DNA of 52,300 nt from assembly GCA_945897915.1 (NCBI GenBank), contig CAMDGB010000013.1, positions 1 to 52,300 on the forward strand. Direction: 5' to 3'. The DNA comes from Chryseobacterium gleum. Lineage in GTDB: Bacteria; Bacteroidota; Bacteroidia; Flavobacteriales; Flavobacteriaceae. The notes under the pieces were generated by a model, which did no database searches, was not told the DNA's origin, and worked only from the letters and a program-made list of their open reading frames with translations. Both the position numbers and the translations under genes were made by a program. Positions 1 through 7,356 of the stretch are shown here, one piece after another; the first letter of the stretch is position 1; each line of letters starts with the position of its first letter.

Positions 1-2
1 GT

Positions 3-734
3 TTTGATATAGAATTGGAAACATTAAGTCAAAATTTAAATAAAAAACGTTTTATCACTTGTCATTCTTATGTGCAATCTGAAATAAATATGTTACTAAA
101 AGTGGCCGAAAAATACAATTTTAAAATTCAAACTTTTACACATATTTTAGAAGGCTATAAAGTAGCAGACAAAATGGCCAAACATGGCGTTGGTGGTTCT
201 ACTTTCGCGGATTGGTGGGGCTATAAATTTGAAGTAAATGACGCCATTCCTTACAACGCGGCACTTATGAATAATATTGGTGTTACAGTTTCAATCAATT
301 CTGATGATGCAGAAATGTCGAGAAGATTGAATCAGGAAGCTGCCAAAACATTAAAATATGGCGGTGTAACGGAAGAAGCAGCTTGGAATTTTGTGACTTT
401 AAATCCAGCTAAATTACTACAAGTTGATGATAAAGTGGGAAGTATTAAAGTTGGCAAAGATGCCGATGTAGTGCTTTGGTCAGACAATCCATTAACCATT
501 TATGCAACTGTAGAAAAAACTATTGTTGATGGAATTATTTTCTTCGATTTAGACCAGGAAACCGCCAAAAATGAAATGGTTCAAAAAGAAAGAAATGAAT
601 TAATTAATTTAATGTTAGATGCCAAAAACAAAGGCTTAAAAACACAAGAACCAAAGAAAAAATCGAGCGGACATTATCACTGTGATACACTTGGTGAAAA
701 ATGCAGGGAATTTCATGCTAAATACAACAACTAA
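3..734 (+). CDS. amidohydrolase, C-terminal part (5' end outside window)
   Basis: The reading frame is open to the left edge, so only the C-terminal ~243 residues are visible. They match the end of the imidazolonepropionase-like amidohydrolases: a histidine in FTHILEGYKVADK, the late metal/catalytic aspartate in SINSDDAEMSRRL, the helix motif TLNPAKLLQVDDKVGSIKVG and the closing beta-sandwich strand KDADVVLWSDNPL. Members hydrolyse cyclic amides or dipeptide-like substrates and are usually exported in Flavobacteria; the substrate here is unknown. The C-terminal tail is basic and carries His and Cys residues (SSGHYHCDTLGEKC), which might bind metal. The stop overlaps the start of the next amidohydrolase by one base (TAATG), so the two are translationally coupled. 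Confidence 0.85.
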   Translation, partial: FDIELETLSQNLNKKRFITCHSYVQSEINMLLKVAEKYNFKIQTFTHILEGYKVADKMAKHGVGGSTFADWWGYKFEVNDAIPYNAALMNNIGVTVSINSDDAEMSRRLNQEAAKTLKYGGVTEEAAWNFVTLNPAKLLQVDDKVGSIKVGKDADVVLWSDNPLTIYATVEKTIVDGIIFFDLDQETAKNEMVQKERNELINLMLDAKNKGLKTQEPKKKSSGHYHCDTLGEKCREFHAKYNN

Positions 735-2038
735 TGAAAAAACTAACTTACATATTCGCATTAACTACATTAATTAGTTTTGCACAACAAACGCCAGCAC
801 CAAAACAAACAAAATCGATATTAATTATTGGTGGAACAGCACATTTAGGTAACGGAAAAATTCAAGAAAACAGTCTGATTTCTATTGTTGATGGAAAAAT
901 CGCTTCTGTTTCTGATGCAACTGTAACAAAAATTGCCAAACACGATATTAGTATTCAAGCTGATGGAAAGCATATTTATCCTGGATTCATTGCACCAAAT
1001 TCTACTTTAGGATTAGTGGAAATTGATGCCGTTCGAGCTTCAGATGATGAAAGTGAAATTGGCGAATTCAATCCACATATTAGAAGTTTAATCGCTTACA
1101 ATGCCGAATCAAGACTAACGGAATCAGCTCGACCAAATGGCGTTTTAATGGCACAAATAACACCACGTGGTGGAAGAATTTCTGGAACTTCTTCTGTAGT
1201 GCAACTAGATGCTTGGAACTGGGAAGATGCCGTAATTAAAGAAAATGATGGTATTCATATACGTTGGCCAAATAGTTATGCAAGATTAGGTTGGTGGGCA
1301 GAACCTGGTGGAATTGAATCGAACAAAAAATATGAGGAACAAACCAAAGGCGTTCAACAATTTTTTGACAATGCGTTTAATTATTTAAAATCAGATAAAA
1401 AAACAAAAGACATACCTTATGACGCTATGAATGGTTTACAAAGCGGTGACAAAACTTTATATGTAAACGCAAATGGCGAAAAAGAAATTACAGATATTAT
1501 TTTGTTTAAAAAGAAAAACAACATCAAAAAATTAGTCATTATTGGTGGCTATAACGCGCACAAAATAGCTGATTTATTAAAAGAAAATAATGTTTCTGTT
1601 TTGTTGAGAAGAGTGCACGACGTTCCCAATTCGGAAGATGAAGATGTGAATTTACCCTACAAAATTGCTAAAATCTTAACCGAAAAAGGAATTATTGTAG
1701 GATTAGAAAATTCTGGTGATATGGAACGTATGCAGACTAGAAACATGCCATTTTATGCAGGAACATGCGCCGCCTGGGGAATGAACAAAGAAGAAGCTTT
1801 GAAGTTAATTACATCCAACACCGCAAAAATTTTAGGAATTGATGCCAAATACGGAACTTTAGAAGCCGGAAAAAGCGCTACCCTATTCATCTCTGAAGGT
1901 GATGCTTTAGATATGAAAACGAATAAATTATCTCACGCTTTTATTGATGGAAGACAAATTAGTTTAGAAAGTCATCAAACCGAATTATACGAAAGATATA
2001 AAGATAAGTTTGAAAGCGAAGGTTCAAAATCAGAATAA
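734..2038 (+). CDS. secreted amidohydrolase-like protein, probably metal-site-degenerate
   Basis: A 434-residue protein with a signal peptide (MKKLTYIFALTTLISFAQQ, probable cut near residue 18). The amidohydrolase layout is present: an N-terminal beta-sandwich (ILIIGGTAHLGNGKI), the 'ADGKHIYPGFI' turn, a barrel, and the C-terminal SNTAKILGIDAKYGTLEAGKSATLF. However, where active members have an H-x-H motif after PGFI, this one reads APNSTLGLVE, so the first metal ligands are missing. It may be a non-catalytic partner of the enzyme encoded just upstream, with which it shares a 1-base overlap. Coupling and paralogy suggest a two-subunit periplasmic complex; that is inference. Confidence 0.85.
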   Translation: MKKLTYIFALTTLISFAQQTPAPKQTKSILIIGGTAHLGNGKIQENSLISIVDGKIASVSDATVTKIAKHDISIQADGKHIYPGFIAPNSTLGLVEIDAVRASDDESEIGEFNPHIRSLIAYNAESRLTESARPNGVLMAQITPRGGRISGTSSVVQLDAWNWEDAVIKENDGIHIRWPNSYARLGWWAEPGGIESNKKYEEQTKGVQQFFDNAFNYLKSDKKTKDIPYDAMNGLQSGDKTLYVNANGEKEITDIILFKKKNNIKKLVIIGGYNAHKIADLLKENNVSVLLRRVHDVPNSEDEDVNLPYKIAKILTEKGIIVGLENSGDMERMQTRNMPFYAGTCAAWGMNKEEALKLITSNTAKILGIDAKYGTLEAGKSATLFISEGDALDMKTNKLSHAFIDGRQISLESHQTELYERYKDKFESEGSKSE

Positions 2039-2065
2039 AAAAACTAAATCACAAATTAACAATTT

Positions 2066-2105
2066 CAAAGTCGCAAAGCCATTCGTTTTGCGACTTTGTT
2101 TTTAT
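2066..2105 (+). terminator. rho-independent terminator after the amidohydrolase pair
   Basis: A perfect 12-bp stem (CAAAGTCGCAAA at 2066-2077 with TTTGCGACTTTG at 2087-2098) closes a 9-base loop and is followed by a T-rich run. It lies 28 bases after the stop at 2038 and ends the amidohydrolase transcript. Confidence 0.85.
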
Positions 2106-2118
2106 CTTTAAAAAAGAT

Positions 2119-2156
2119 AACTTTGTAACTCATATTCTTAGCAACTTAGTCACTCA
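2119..2156 (+). repeat. degenerate 8-nt periodic leader
   Basis: AACT or a one-base variant recurs at exact 8-base steps (2119, 2127, 2135, 2143, 2151). The run of units like GCAACTTA and GTCACTCA stops two bases before the ATG at 2159. See the findings for related leaders elsewhere in the window. Confidence 0.55.
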
Positions 2157-2158
2157 AA

Positions 2159-2947
2159 ATGAAACAAATCACATCCATTCAAAATCCGTTTGTAAAAAAC
2201 TTAGTTGTATTGCAAGACAAAGCCAAAGCACGAAAACAATCGGGAACATTTATTATTGAAGGACAACGTGAAATTGAATTAGCGATAAAAGGCGGTTACG
2301 AATTAGAAACAGTACTTTTTTGTTCAGAATTATCTGGAAAATCTGAAAATCTGAACATCCAAATAGCAGATCATCTTAAAATAGAAATTTCAAAAGAAGT
2401 CTATCAAAAATTAGCTTATCGCGATACAACAGAAGGAATTATCGCTATTGCGAAATCAAAATCATTACAATTATCTGATTTAAAATTATCCAAAAAACCA
2501 TTAATTTTAGTCGCAGAAGGAATAGAAAAACCAGGAAATTTAGGTGCCTTATTACGAACCGCAGATGCAGCCAATATTGATGCTGTGATTATTGCCAATC
2601 CAAAATCGGATATGTACAATCCTAATATTGTACGTTCAAGTGTGGGTTGTTTGTTTACGCGTCAAATCGCCGCGGCGACTTCAGAAGAAGCAATTGACTT
2701 TCTAAAAAAAAATAATATCAATATTTATTGTGCGACTTTGCAAGATTCAGCTACCTATCACACACAAAATTACAACGAACCAACCGCTTTAGTTGTTGGA
2801 ACAGAAGCCACAGGAATTACAGACGTTTGGCGACAAAATGCAACCAAAAACATCAACATTCCTATGCAAGGTAGTATCGATTCTATGAATGTTTCAGTAG
2901 CGGCAGCAATTTTACTATTCGAAGCCAAAAGACAACGTGGGTTTTAA
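2159..2947 (+). CDS. TrmH/SpoU-family RNA 2'-O-methyltransferase
   Basis: A 262-residue member of the SPOUT class that methylates ribose 2'-OH groups in tRNA or rRNA using SAM. The N-terminal ~100 residues are the substrate-binding L30e-like domain (FVKNLVVLQDKAKARKQSGT, FIIEGQREIELA). The C-terminal half holds the three knot motifs: NLGALLRTADAA (motif 1), VVGTEATGI (motif 2) and SMNVSVAAAILLFEAKRQR (motif 3). Length is normal for the single-gene RsmB/TrmH paralogs; the target nucleotide cannot be told from sequence. It is flanked on both sides by 8-nt periodic repeats and stands alone after the terminator at 2066-2105. Confidence 0.92.
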   Translation: MKQITSIQNPFVKNLVVLQDKAKARKQSGTFIIEGQREIELAIKGGYELETVLFCSELSGKSENLNIQIADHLKIEISKEVYQKLAYRDTTEGIIAIAKSKSLQLSDLKLSKKPLILVAEGIEKPGNLGALLRTADAANIDAVIIANPKSDMYNPNIVRSSVGCLFTRQIAAATSEEAIDFLKKNNINIYCATLQDSATYHTQNYNEPTALVVGTEATGITDVWRQNATKNINIPMQGSIDSMNVSVAAAILLFEAKRQRGF

Positions 2948-2985
2948 TTAGTCGATTTTACAATGTGTCGATGTGCCAATTTAAA
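2946..2985 (+). repeat. degenerate 8-nt periodic repeat after the methyltransferase gene
   Basis: Five consecutive 8-base units start inside the stop codon: AATTAGTC, GATTTTAC, and then AATGTGTC, GATGTGCC and a partial fifth. The period is exact but the units vary. Confidence 0.5.
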
Positions 2986-3069
2986 AAAGCAACAAAGATT
3001 AAAGAAATTTAAAATCTTTTTTGAAATCTAAATTTTAAACACTATTTTTATGTTCTACAAAAATTGAAT

Positions 3070-5289
3070 ATGACCGAGATTGATTTAGAAGCTGAAAACA
3101 AAGCCATTGCTCAAGAATATAAAGAGTTACTTCGTATTAGTTATCAAAGTTTAACAGCTGATGATAAAAAAATAATTCGTAAGGCTTTTGATGTGGCAGT
3201 GGATGCGCATAAAGAACAAAGAAGAAAATCTGGCGAAGCTTATATTTTTCATCCAATTGCTGTGGCAAAAATTGTAGCTTCACAAATTGGTTTGGGTTCT
3301 ACAGGTATTGCCTCTGCCCTACTTCATGATGTAGTTGAAGATACCGACATTACTATTTCTGACATTGAAAAAATGTTTAATCCTAAAATAGCCAAAATTG
3401 TTGAAGGATTAACCAAAATTCCAAAAGTAAAAAACGACCAAGAAATTTCGCTTCAAGCAGAAAATTTCAGAAAAATGCTACTTACGCTTAATGATGATGT
3501 TAGAGTAATTCTAATAAAACTTGCCGATAGATTGCACAATATGCAGACTATGGATGGCATGTCTGACTACAAACAAGCAAAAATCGCCTCGGAAACTTTA
3601 TATATTTACGCACCACTTGCTCATCGATTGGGGCTTTATAATATTAAAACTCAATTAGAAGATTTAGGTTTAAAGTATACCGAACCAGAAGTTTACGCAG
3701 ATATTGTTAGCAAAATTAAAGAAACTAAAGAAGAACAAGACATATATATAAAATCTATTTCAGATATTTTAGATCAATCTATGACTACGGAAGGTATCGA
3801 TTTTATTATTAAAGGTCGACCAAAATCGATTTATTCAATCCGAAGAAAAATGAAAGTGCAAGGCGTAACTTTTGATGAAGTATACGATAAATTTGCCCTA
3901 AGAATTATTTACAAATCTAATCTTCATGATGAAAAATTCTTAGCTTGGAAAATTTATTCTGTTGTAACAGACCATTACAGACCTAGTCCAAGTCGTTTAC
4001 GTGATTGGATTTCTTCGCCAAAATCAACTGGCTACGAAGCGTTGCACATTACTGTAATGGGACCATTAGGTCGTTGGGTGGAAATTCAAGTTCGAAGTGA
4101 ACGAATGGACGAAATTGCAGAAAAGGGCTACGCAGCACACTATAAATATAAAAATGGAGCAACTGAAGAAAACAGCTTAGAAATATGGTTAAATCAACTT
4201 AAAGAAGCGCTTGAAAATTCGAATAATAATGCAGTAGATTTTGTTGAAGATTTTAAGTTAAATTTATATGCAAAAGAAATATATATTTTCACACCAAAAG
4301 GAGAAATAAAATCATTACCAAAAGGAGCTACTACACTAGATTTTGCATTTAGTATTCACTCGGAAGTTGGTGTAAAAACTAGAGGTACAAAAGTAAATGG
4401 AAAATTAGTTCCTCTAAATTATATTCTAAATAGTGGAGATCAAGTAGAAATTATTACTTCGCAAAATCAAAAACCAACTATTCATTGGCTGGATTATGTT
4501 TCTACATCTCGAGCCAAAACTAAAATCAAGAATGTTTTAAACGAAGATATTAAAAAAATTGGCGAAGAAGGAAGAGAAATATTAACCAGAAAACTTCGTC
4601 ATTTAAAAATAACATTAAACGAGGATTCGATTAACGAGCTGGTAAATTTTTTGAAGTTAAAAACTAGTTTAGATTTGTTCTATCGTGTTGGGATTGGAGC
4701 AATTGAAAACCAACAATTGCGCGATTATGCAGCACAAAAAAGCAATACGTTGGTTAACTTTTTTAAGAAAACAATCAAAAGAAGTACTAGTGTTACTAAC
4801 GATAAAAATCAAAAAAACAAAGCCAAAGAGCAACTTGATTTACTGGTTTTTGGTGCCGAACAAAGCAAATTAGAGTATAAATTTTCTCCTTGTTGTAGCC
4901 CAATTCCTGGCGATCTTGTTTTTGGCTTCGTTACCATAAATGAAGGCATAAAAGTGCATAAAATGGATTGTCCAAATGCGATTAGTTTACAATCTAACTT
5001 TGCGTATAGAATTGTTCAAGCAAAATGGATAGACTCCACTCAGGAAGAATTTAATGCTATTTTAAAAATTACAGGAATGGATGTTATGGGTTTAACCAAT
5101 CAACTAACCAAAGTCATTTCAAATCAAATGCACGTTAACATTCAAAGTATTAGTTTAAGCTCCGAAGCAGGTATTTTCAAAGGTCAAATTACAGTTATGG
5201 TGCAAAATAATGTCATTCTTAAAAAATTAATTGAAAACATTAAAAAGGTAGAAGGCATTGATAAAGTTACAAGAGTTTATAACAACTAA
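3070..5289 (+). CDS. bifunctional (p)ppGpp synthetase/hydrolase (RSH family)
   Basis: Makes and degrades the stringent-response alarmone (p)ppGpp. From the ATG at 3070 the protein is 739 residues, the usual full length; a TTG two codons upstream is a less likely start. The HD hydrolase domain is intact: H61 (IFHPIAVAK), H86-D87 (ALLHDVVEDT) and D153 (LADRLHNMQTM). The synthetase domain follows (GRPKSIYSIRRKMK, YDKFALRIIY, STGYEALHIT), then the TGS domain (IYIFTPKGEIKSLPKGAT), the conserved Cys pair CCSPIPGD, and a C-terminal ACT domain. With both domains intact it is probably the organism's only long RSH. It lies upstream of a Fur-family gene and purA; PurA is a known ppGpp target in other bacteria. 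Confidence 0.95.
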   Translation: MTEIDLEAENKAIAQEYKELLRISYQSLTADDKKIIRKAFDVAVDAHKEQRRKSGEAYIFHPIAVAKIVASQIGLGSTGIASALLHDVVEDTDITISDIEKMFNPKIAKIVEGLTKIPKVKNDQEISLQAENFRKMLLTLNDDVRVILIKLADRLHNMQTMDGMSDYKQAKIASETLYIYAPLAHRLGLYNIKTQLEDLGLKYTEPEVYADIVSKIKETKEEQDIYIKSISDILDQSMTTEGIDFIIKGRPKSIYSIRRKMKVQGVTFDEVYDKFALRIIYKSNLHDEKFLAWKIYSVVTDHYRPSPSRLRDWISSPKSTGYEALHITVMGPLGRWVEIQVRSERMDEIAEKGYAAHYKYKNGATEENSLEIWLNQLKEALENSNNNAVDFVEDFKLNLYAKEIYIFTPKGEIKSLPKGATTLDFAFSIHSEVGVKTRGTKVNGKLVPLNYILNSGDQVEIITSQNQKPTIHWLDYVSTSRAKTKIKNVLNEDIKKIGEEGREILTRKLRHLKITLNEDSINELVNFLKLKTSLDLFYRVGIGAIENQQLRDYAAQKSNTLVNFFKKTIKRSTSVTNDKNQKNKAKEQLDLLVFGAEQSKLEYKFSPCCSPIPGDLVFGFVTINEGIKVHKMDCPNAISLQSNFAYRIVQAKWIDSTQEEFNAILKITGMDVMGLTNQLTKVISNQMHVNIQSISLSSEAGIFKGQITVMVQNNVILKKLIENIKKVEGIDKVTRVYNN

Positions 5290-5338
5290 AATATAAATTA
5301 TGTATTTTATGAATCAAGTCAATGAGTTAATATATATT

Positions 5339-5372
5339 TTTGCTTTTCACTAATCACTTTTTACTATCTTTG
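5339..5372 (+). promoter_or_regulatory. Bacteroidota-type promoter of the Fur-family gene
   Basis: TTTG (5339-5342), 22 bases, then TATCTTTG (5365-5372), a perfect TAnnTTTG -7 box. The predicted leader is about 15-20 bases before the ATG at 5396. Confidence 0.65.
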
Positions 5373-5395
5373 CCAATCTTTCATTTAAACTTAAA

Positions 5396-5839
5396 ATGGA
5401 TATCAATAAAAACCAAGAAACGGTAAAAAACGTTTTTATAAAATACCTTGAAGAAAAAGGACATCGCAAAACGCCTGAACGTTACGCGATACTTCAAGAA
5501 GTATACGAGAATCAAGAACATTTTGATATAGAATCCTTATATATCAAAATGAAAAACAAGAATTATCGTGTTTCTCGTGCCACTTTATACAATACAATAG
5601 AATTATTACTGGATTGTAAGTTAGTGCGTCGTCATCAATTTGGGCAAAACCAAGCACATTATGAAAAGTCTTATTTTGACAAACAACATGACCATATTAT
5701 TTTAACAGATACGGGAGAAGTAATTGAATTTTGCGATCCACGTATTCAGCAAATAAAACAAACTATGGAAGAAATGTTTGGAATTGATATAGAAACACAT
5801 TCCTTATATTTCTACGGAACAAAAAATAATAATAAATAG
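5396..5839 (+). CDS. Fur-family transcriptional regulator
   Basis: A 147-residue ferric-uptake-regulator family protein. The N-terminal winged helix is clear ([17 protein letters not shown], then [20 protein letters not shown] as recognition helix). The dimer/metal domain has [25 protein letters not shown] and a late ETHSLYFYG. The structural-zinc CxxC pairs of many Fur proteins are absent. That fits the Flavobacterial Fur/PerR type but does not show whether iron, manganese or peroxide is sensed. It has its own promoter at 5339-5372, and purA starts 31 bases after its stop, so the two are probably co-transcribed. Confidence 0.9.
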   Translation: MDINKNQETVKNVFIKYLEEKGHRKTPERYAILQEVYENQEHFDIESLYIKMKNKNYRVSRATLYNTIELLLDCKLVRRHQFGQNQAHYEKSYFDKQHDHIILTDTGEVIEFCDPRIQQIKQTMEEMFGIDIETHSLYFYGTKNNNK

Positions 5840-5851
5840 GGACAATTGTCC
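5840..5851. promoter_or_regulatory. 12-bp perfect palindrome between the Fur-family gene and purA
   Basis: GGACAATTGTCC begins immediately after the TAG stop of the regulator gene and lies 19 bases before the purA ATG. A perfect dyad is what a dimeric regulator would bind, but no protein can be assigned. Confidence 0.3.
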
Positions 5852-5870
5852 ATTCAAAGCAAAAAACACA

Positions 5871-7142
5871 ATGAATGTAGATTTACTACTTGGATTACAA
5901 TGGGGTGACGAAGGAAAAGGAAAAATCGTCGATGTATTAACTTCAAAATACGATATTATTGCTCGTTTTCAAGGCGGTCCGAATGCAGGACACACACTTG
6001 AATTTGATGGTATCAAACATGTTTTAAGAACGATTCCTTCAGGTATTTTTCATAAAAATAATGTAAATATCATCGGAAATGGCGTAGTAATGGATCCGGT
6101 AGTTTTTCAAAAAGAAATTGAAAGTTTAGAAAAATTTAATTTAAATATTAAGTCGAAATTATTCTTGTCAAGAAAAGCGCATTTAATTTTACCAACACAT
6201 CGTTTACTTGATGCGGCTTCTGAAGCTTCAAAAGGAAAAGCTAAAATTGGTTCTACTTTAAAAGGAATTGGACCAACTTATATGGACAAAACCGGTAGAA
6301 ATGGCTTGCGAATTGGCGATTTAGAAATGGCTGATTTTAAAGAAAGATACCGTGCTTTAGCAGATAAACACGAAGCAATGATTGCTTTTTATGATGTAGA
6401 TTTACAATATAATTTAGCAGAAATGGAAACTGAATTTTTTGCAGCGGTTGAAGAATTAAAATCCTTAACTTTCATTGATTCAGAAGAGTATCTAAACAAA
6501 GCATTAAAAGCAGGAAAAACCATTTTAGCCGAAGGCGCTCAAGGTTCTTTATTAGATGTTGATTTTGGAACCTATCCATTTGTAACGTCTTCTAACACAA
6601 CTGCAGCTGGAGCTTGTACAGGTTTAGGAATTGCACCAAACAGAGTAAAAGAAGTTTTTGGAATTTTTAAAGCATACACAACTCGTGTAGGAAGTGGTCC
6701 TTTTCCAACCGAATTGTTTGATGAAGTGGGTGCAAATATGGCGAAAATTGGTAACGAATTTGGTTCAGTTACTGGTCGTGCCCGAAGATGTGGCTGGTTA
6801 GATTTAGTGGCTTTAAAATATGCTGTTGAAGTAAATGGTGTTACCGAATTATATATGATGAAAGGTGACGTTTTATCTGGATTTGAAACGTTAAAAGTTT
6901 GTACCGAATACAAGTACAAAGGAGAAATTTTAAAACACTTCCCATTTAACATTGAGCCTGAAAATGTGCAACCTATTTATAAAGAAATGAAAGGTTGGCA
7001 AGCTGATTTAACAGGTATGACAACTTACGAGGAATTGCCTTCAGAGTTAAAAGAATACATTGAATTCATTGAAAAAGAATTGGAAGTACCAATAAAAGTA
7101 GTTTCTGTTGGACCAGACAGAACTCAGACAATTACAAGATAA
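5871..7142 (+). CDS. purA: adenylosuccinate synthetase
   Basis: Joins IMP and aspartate at the expense of GTP, the first committed step from IMP to AMP. The 423 residues span the whole family length. Key residues sit at the positions known from E. coli PurA: the GTP loop QWGDEGKGK with catalytic D13, and H41 in GGPNAGHTLEFDG. Also present are GSTLKGIGPTYMDKTGRNGL, the AEGAQGSLLDVDFGTYPFVT substrate loop, TRVGSGPFPTEL and the C-terminal guanine-binding VSVGPDRTQTI. It follows the Fur-family gene by 31 bases with no visible terminator between them. Confidence 0.97.
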   Translation: MNVDLLLGLQWGDEGKGKIVDVLTSKYDIIARFQGGPNAGHTLEFDGIKHVLRTIPSGIFHKNNVNIIGNGVVMDPVVFQKEIESLEKFNLNIKSKLFLSRKAHLILPTHRLLDAASEASKGKAKIGSTLKGIGPTYMDKTGRNGLRIGDLEMADFKERYRALADKHEAMIAFYDVDLQYNLAEMETEFFAAVEELKSLTFIDSEEYLNKALKAGKTILAEGAQGSLLDVDFGTYPFVTSSNTTAAGACTGLGIAPNRVKEVFGIFKAYTTRVGSGPFPTELFDEVGANMAKIGNEFGSVTGRARRCGWLDLVALKYAVEVNGVTELYMMKGDVLSGFETLKVCTEYKYKGEILKHFPFNIEPENVQPIYKEMKGWQADLTGMTTYEELPSELKEYIEFIEKELEVPIKVVSVGPDRTQTITR

Positions 7143-7154
7143 ATTATAAAATTT

Positions 7155-7234
7155 TGACAAACTGAACTCGTTTCAGTATCTTACATAAACAAAACCGCAG
7201 ATCCACAGATTATCAAAAATCTGTAAATCTGCTG
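7155..7234. repeat. two inverted-repeat elements in the purA-ostA gap
   Basis: Within the 214-base gap after purA, ACTGAA (7161-7166) pairs with TTCAGT (7172-7177). A second, longer imperfect dyad pairs CAGATccACAGATT (7198-7211) with AATCTGTaaATCTG (7218-7231). Both resemble palindromic intergenic sequences I recall from other Flavobacterium genomes (from memory, not searched). The second is followed by a T-rich run and could also act as the purA terminator. Confidence 0.45.
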
Positions 7235-7333
7235 TTTATTATTTTTTATCGGTTACAATCTGTTACATCTGTGTTCCCATCAAAAAAAACCATAAAATAT
7301 TCTTAATTCGCATTCATTATTATACATTTTACT

Positions 7334-7341
7334 TAAATTTG
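7334..7341 (+). promoter_or_regulatory. -7 box TAAATTTG upstream of the OstA-like gene
   Basis: A perfect TAnnTTTG match 15 bases before the TTG start at 7357. No convincing -33 TTG is found at 19-22 bases, so this is a half-site call. Confidence 0.35.
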
Positions 7342-7356
7342 ACAAAAATTTAGAAA

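Noticed and set aside
6572..6952. A 126-codon open frame antisense to purA
   Set aside because: It lies wholly inside purA, has no promoter or family match, and its composition follows the complement of purA codons.
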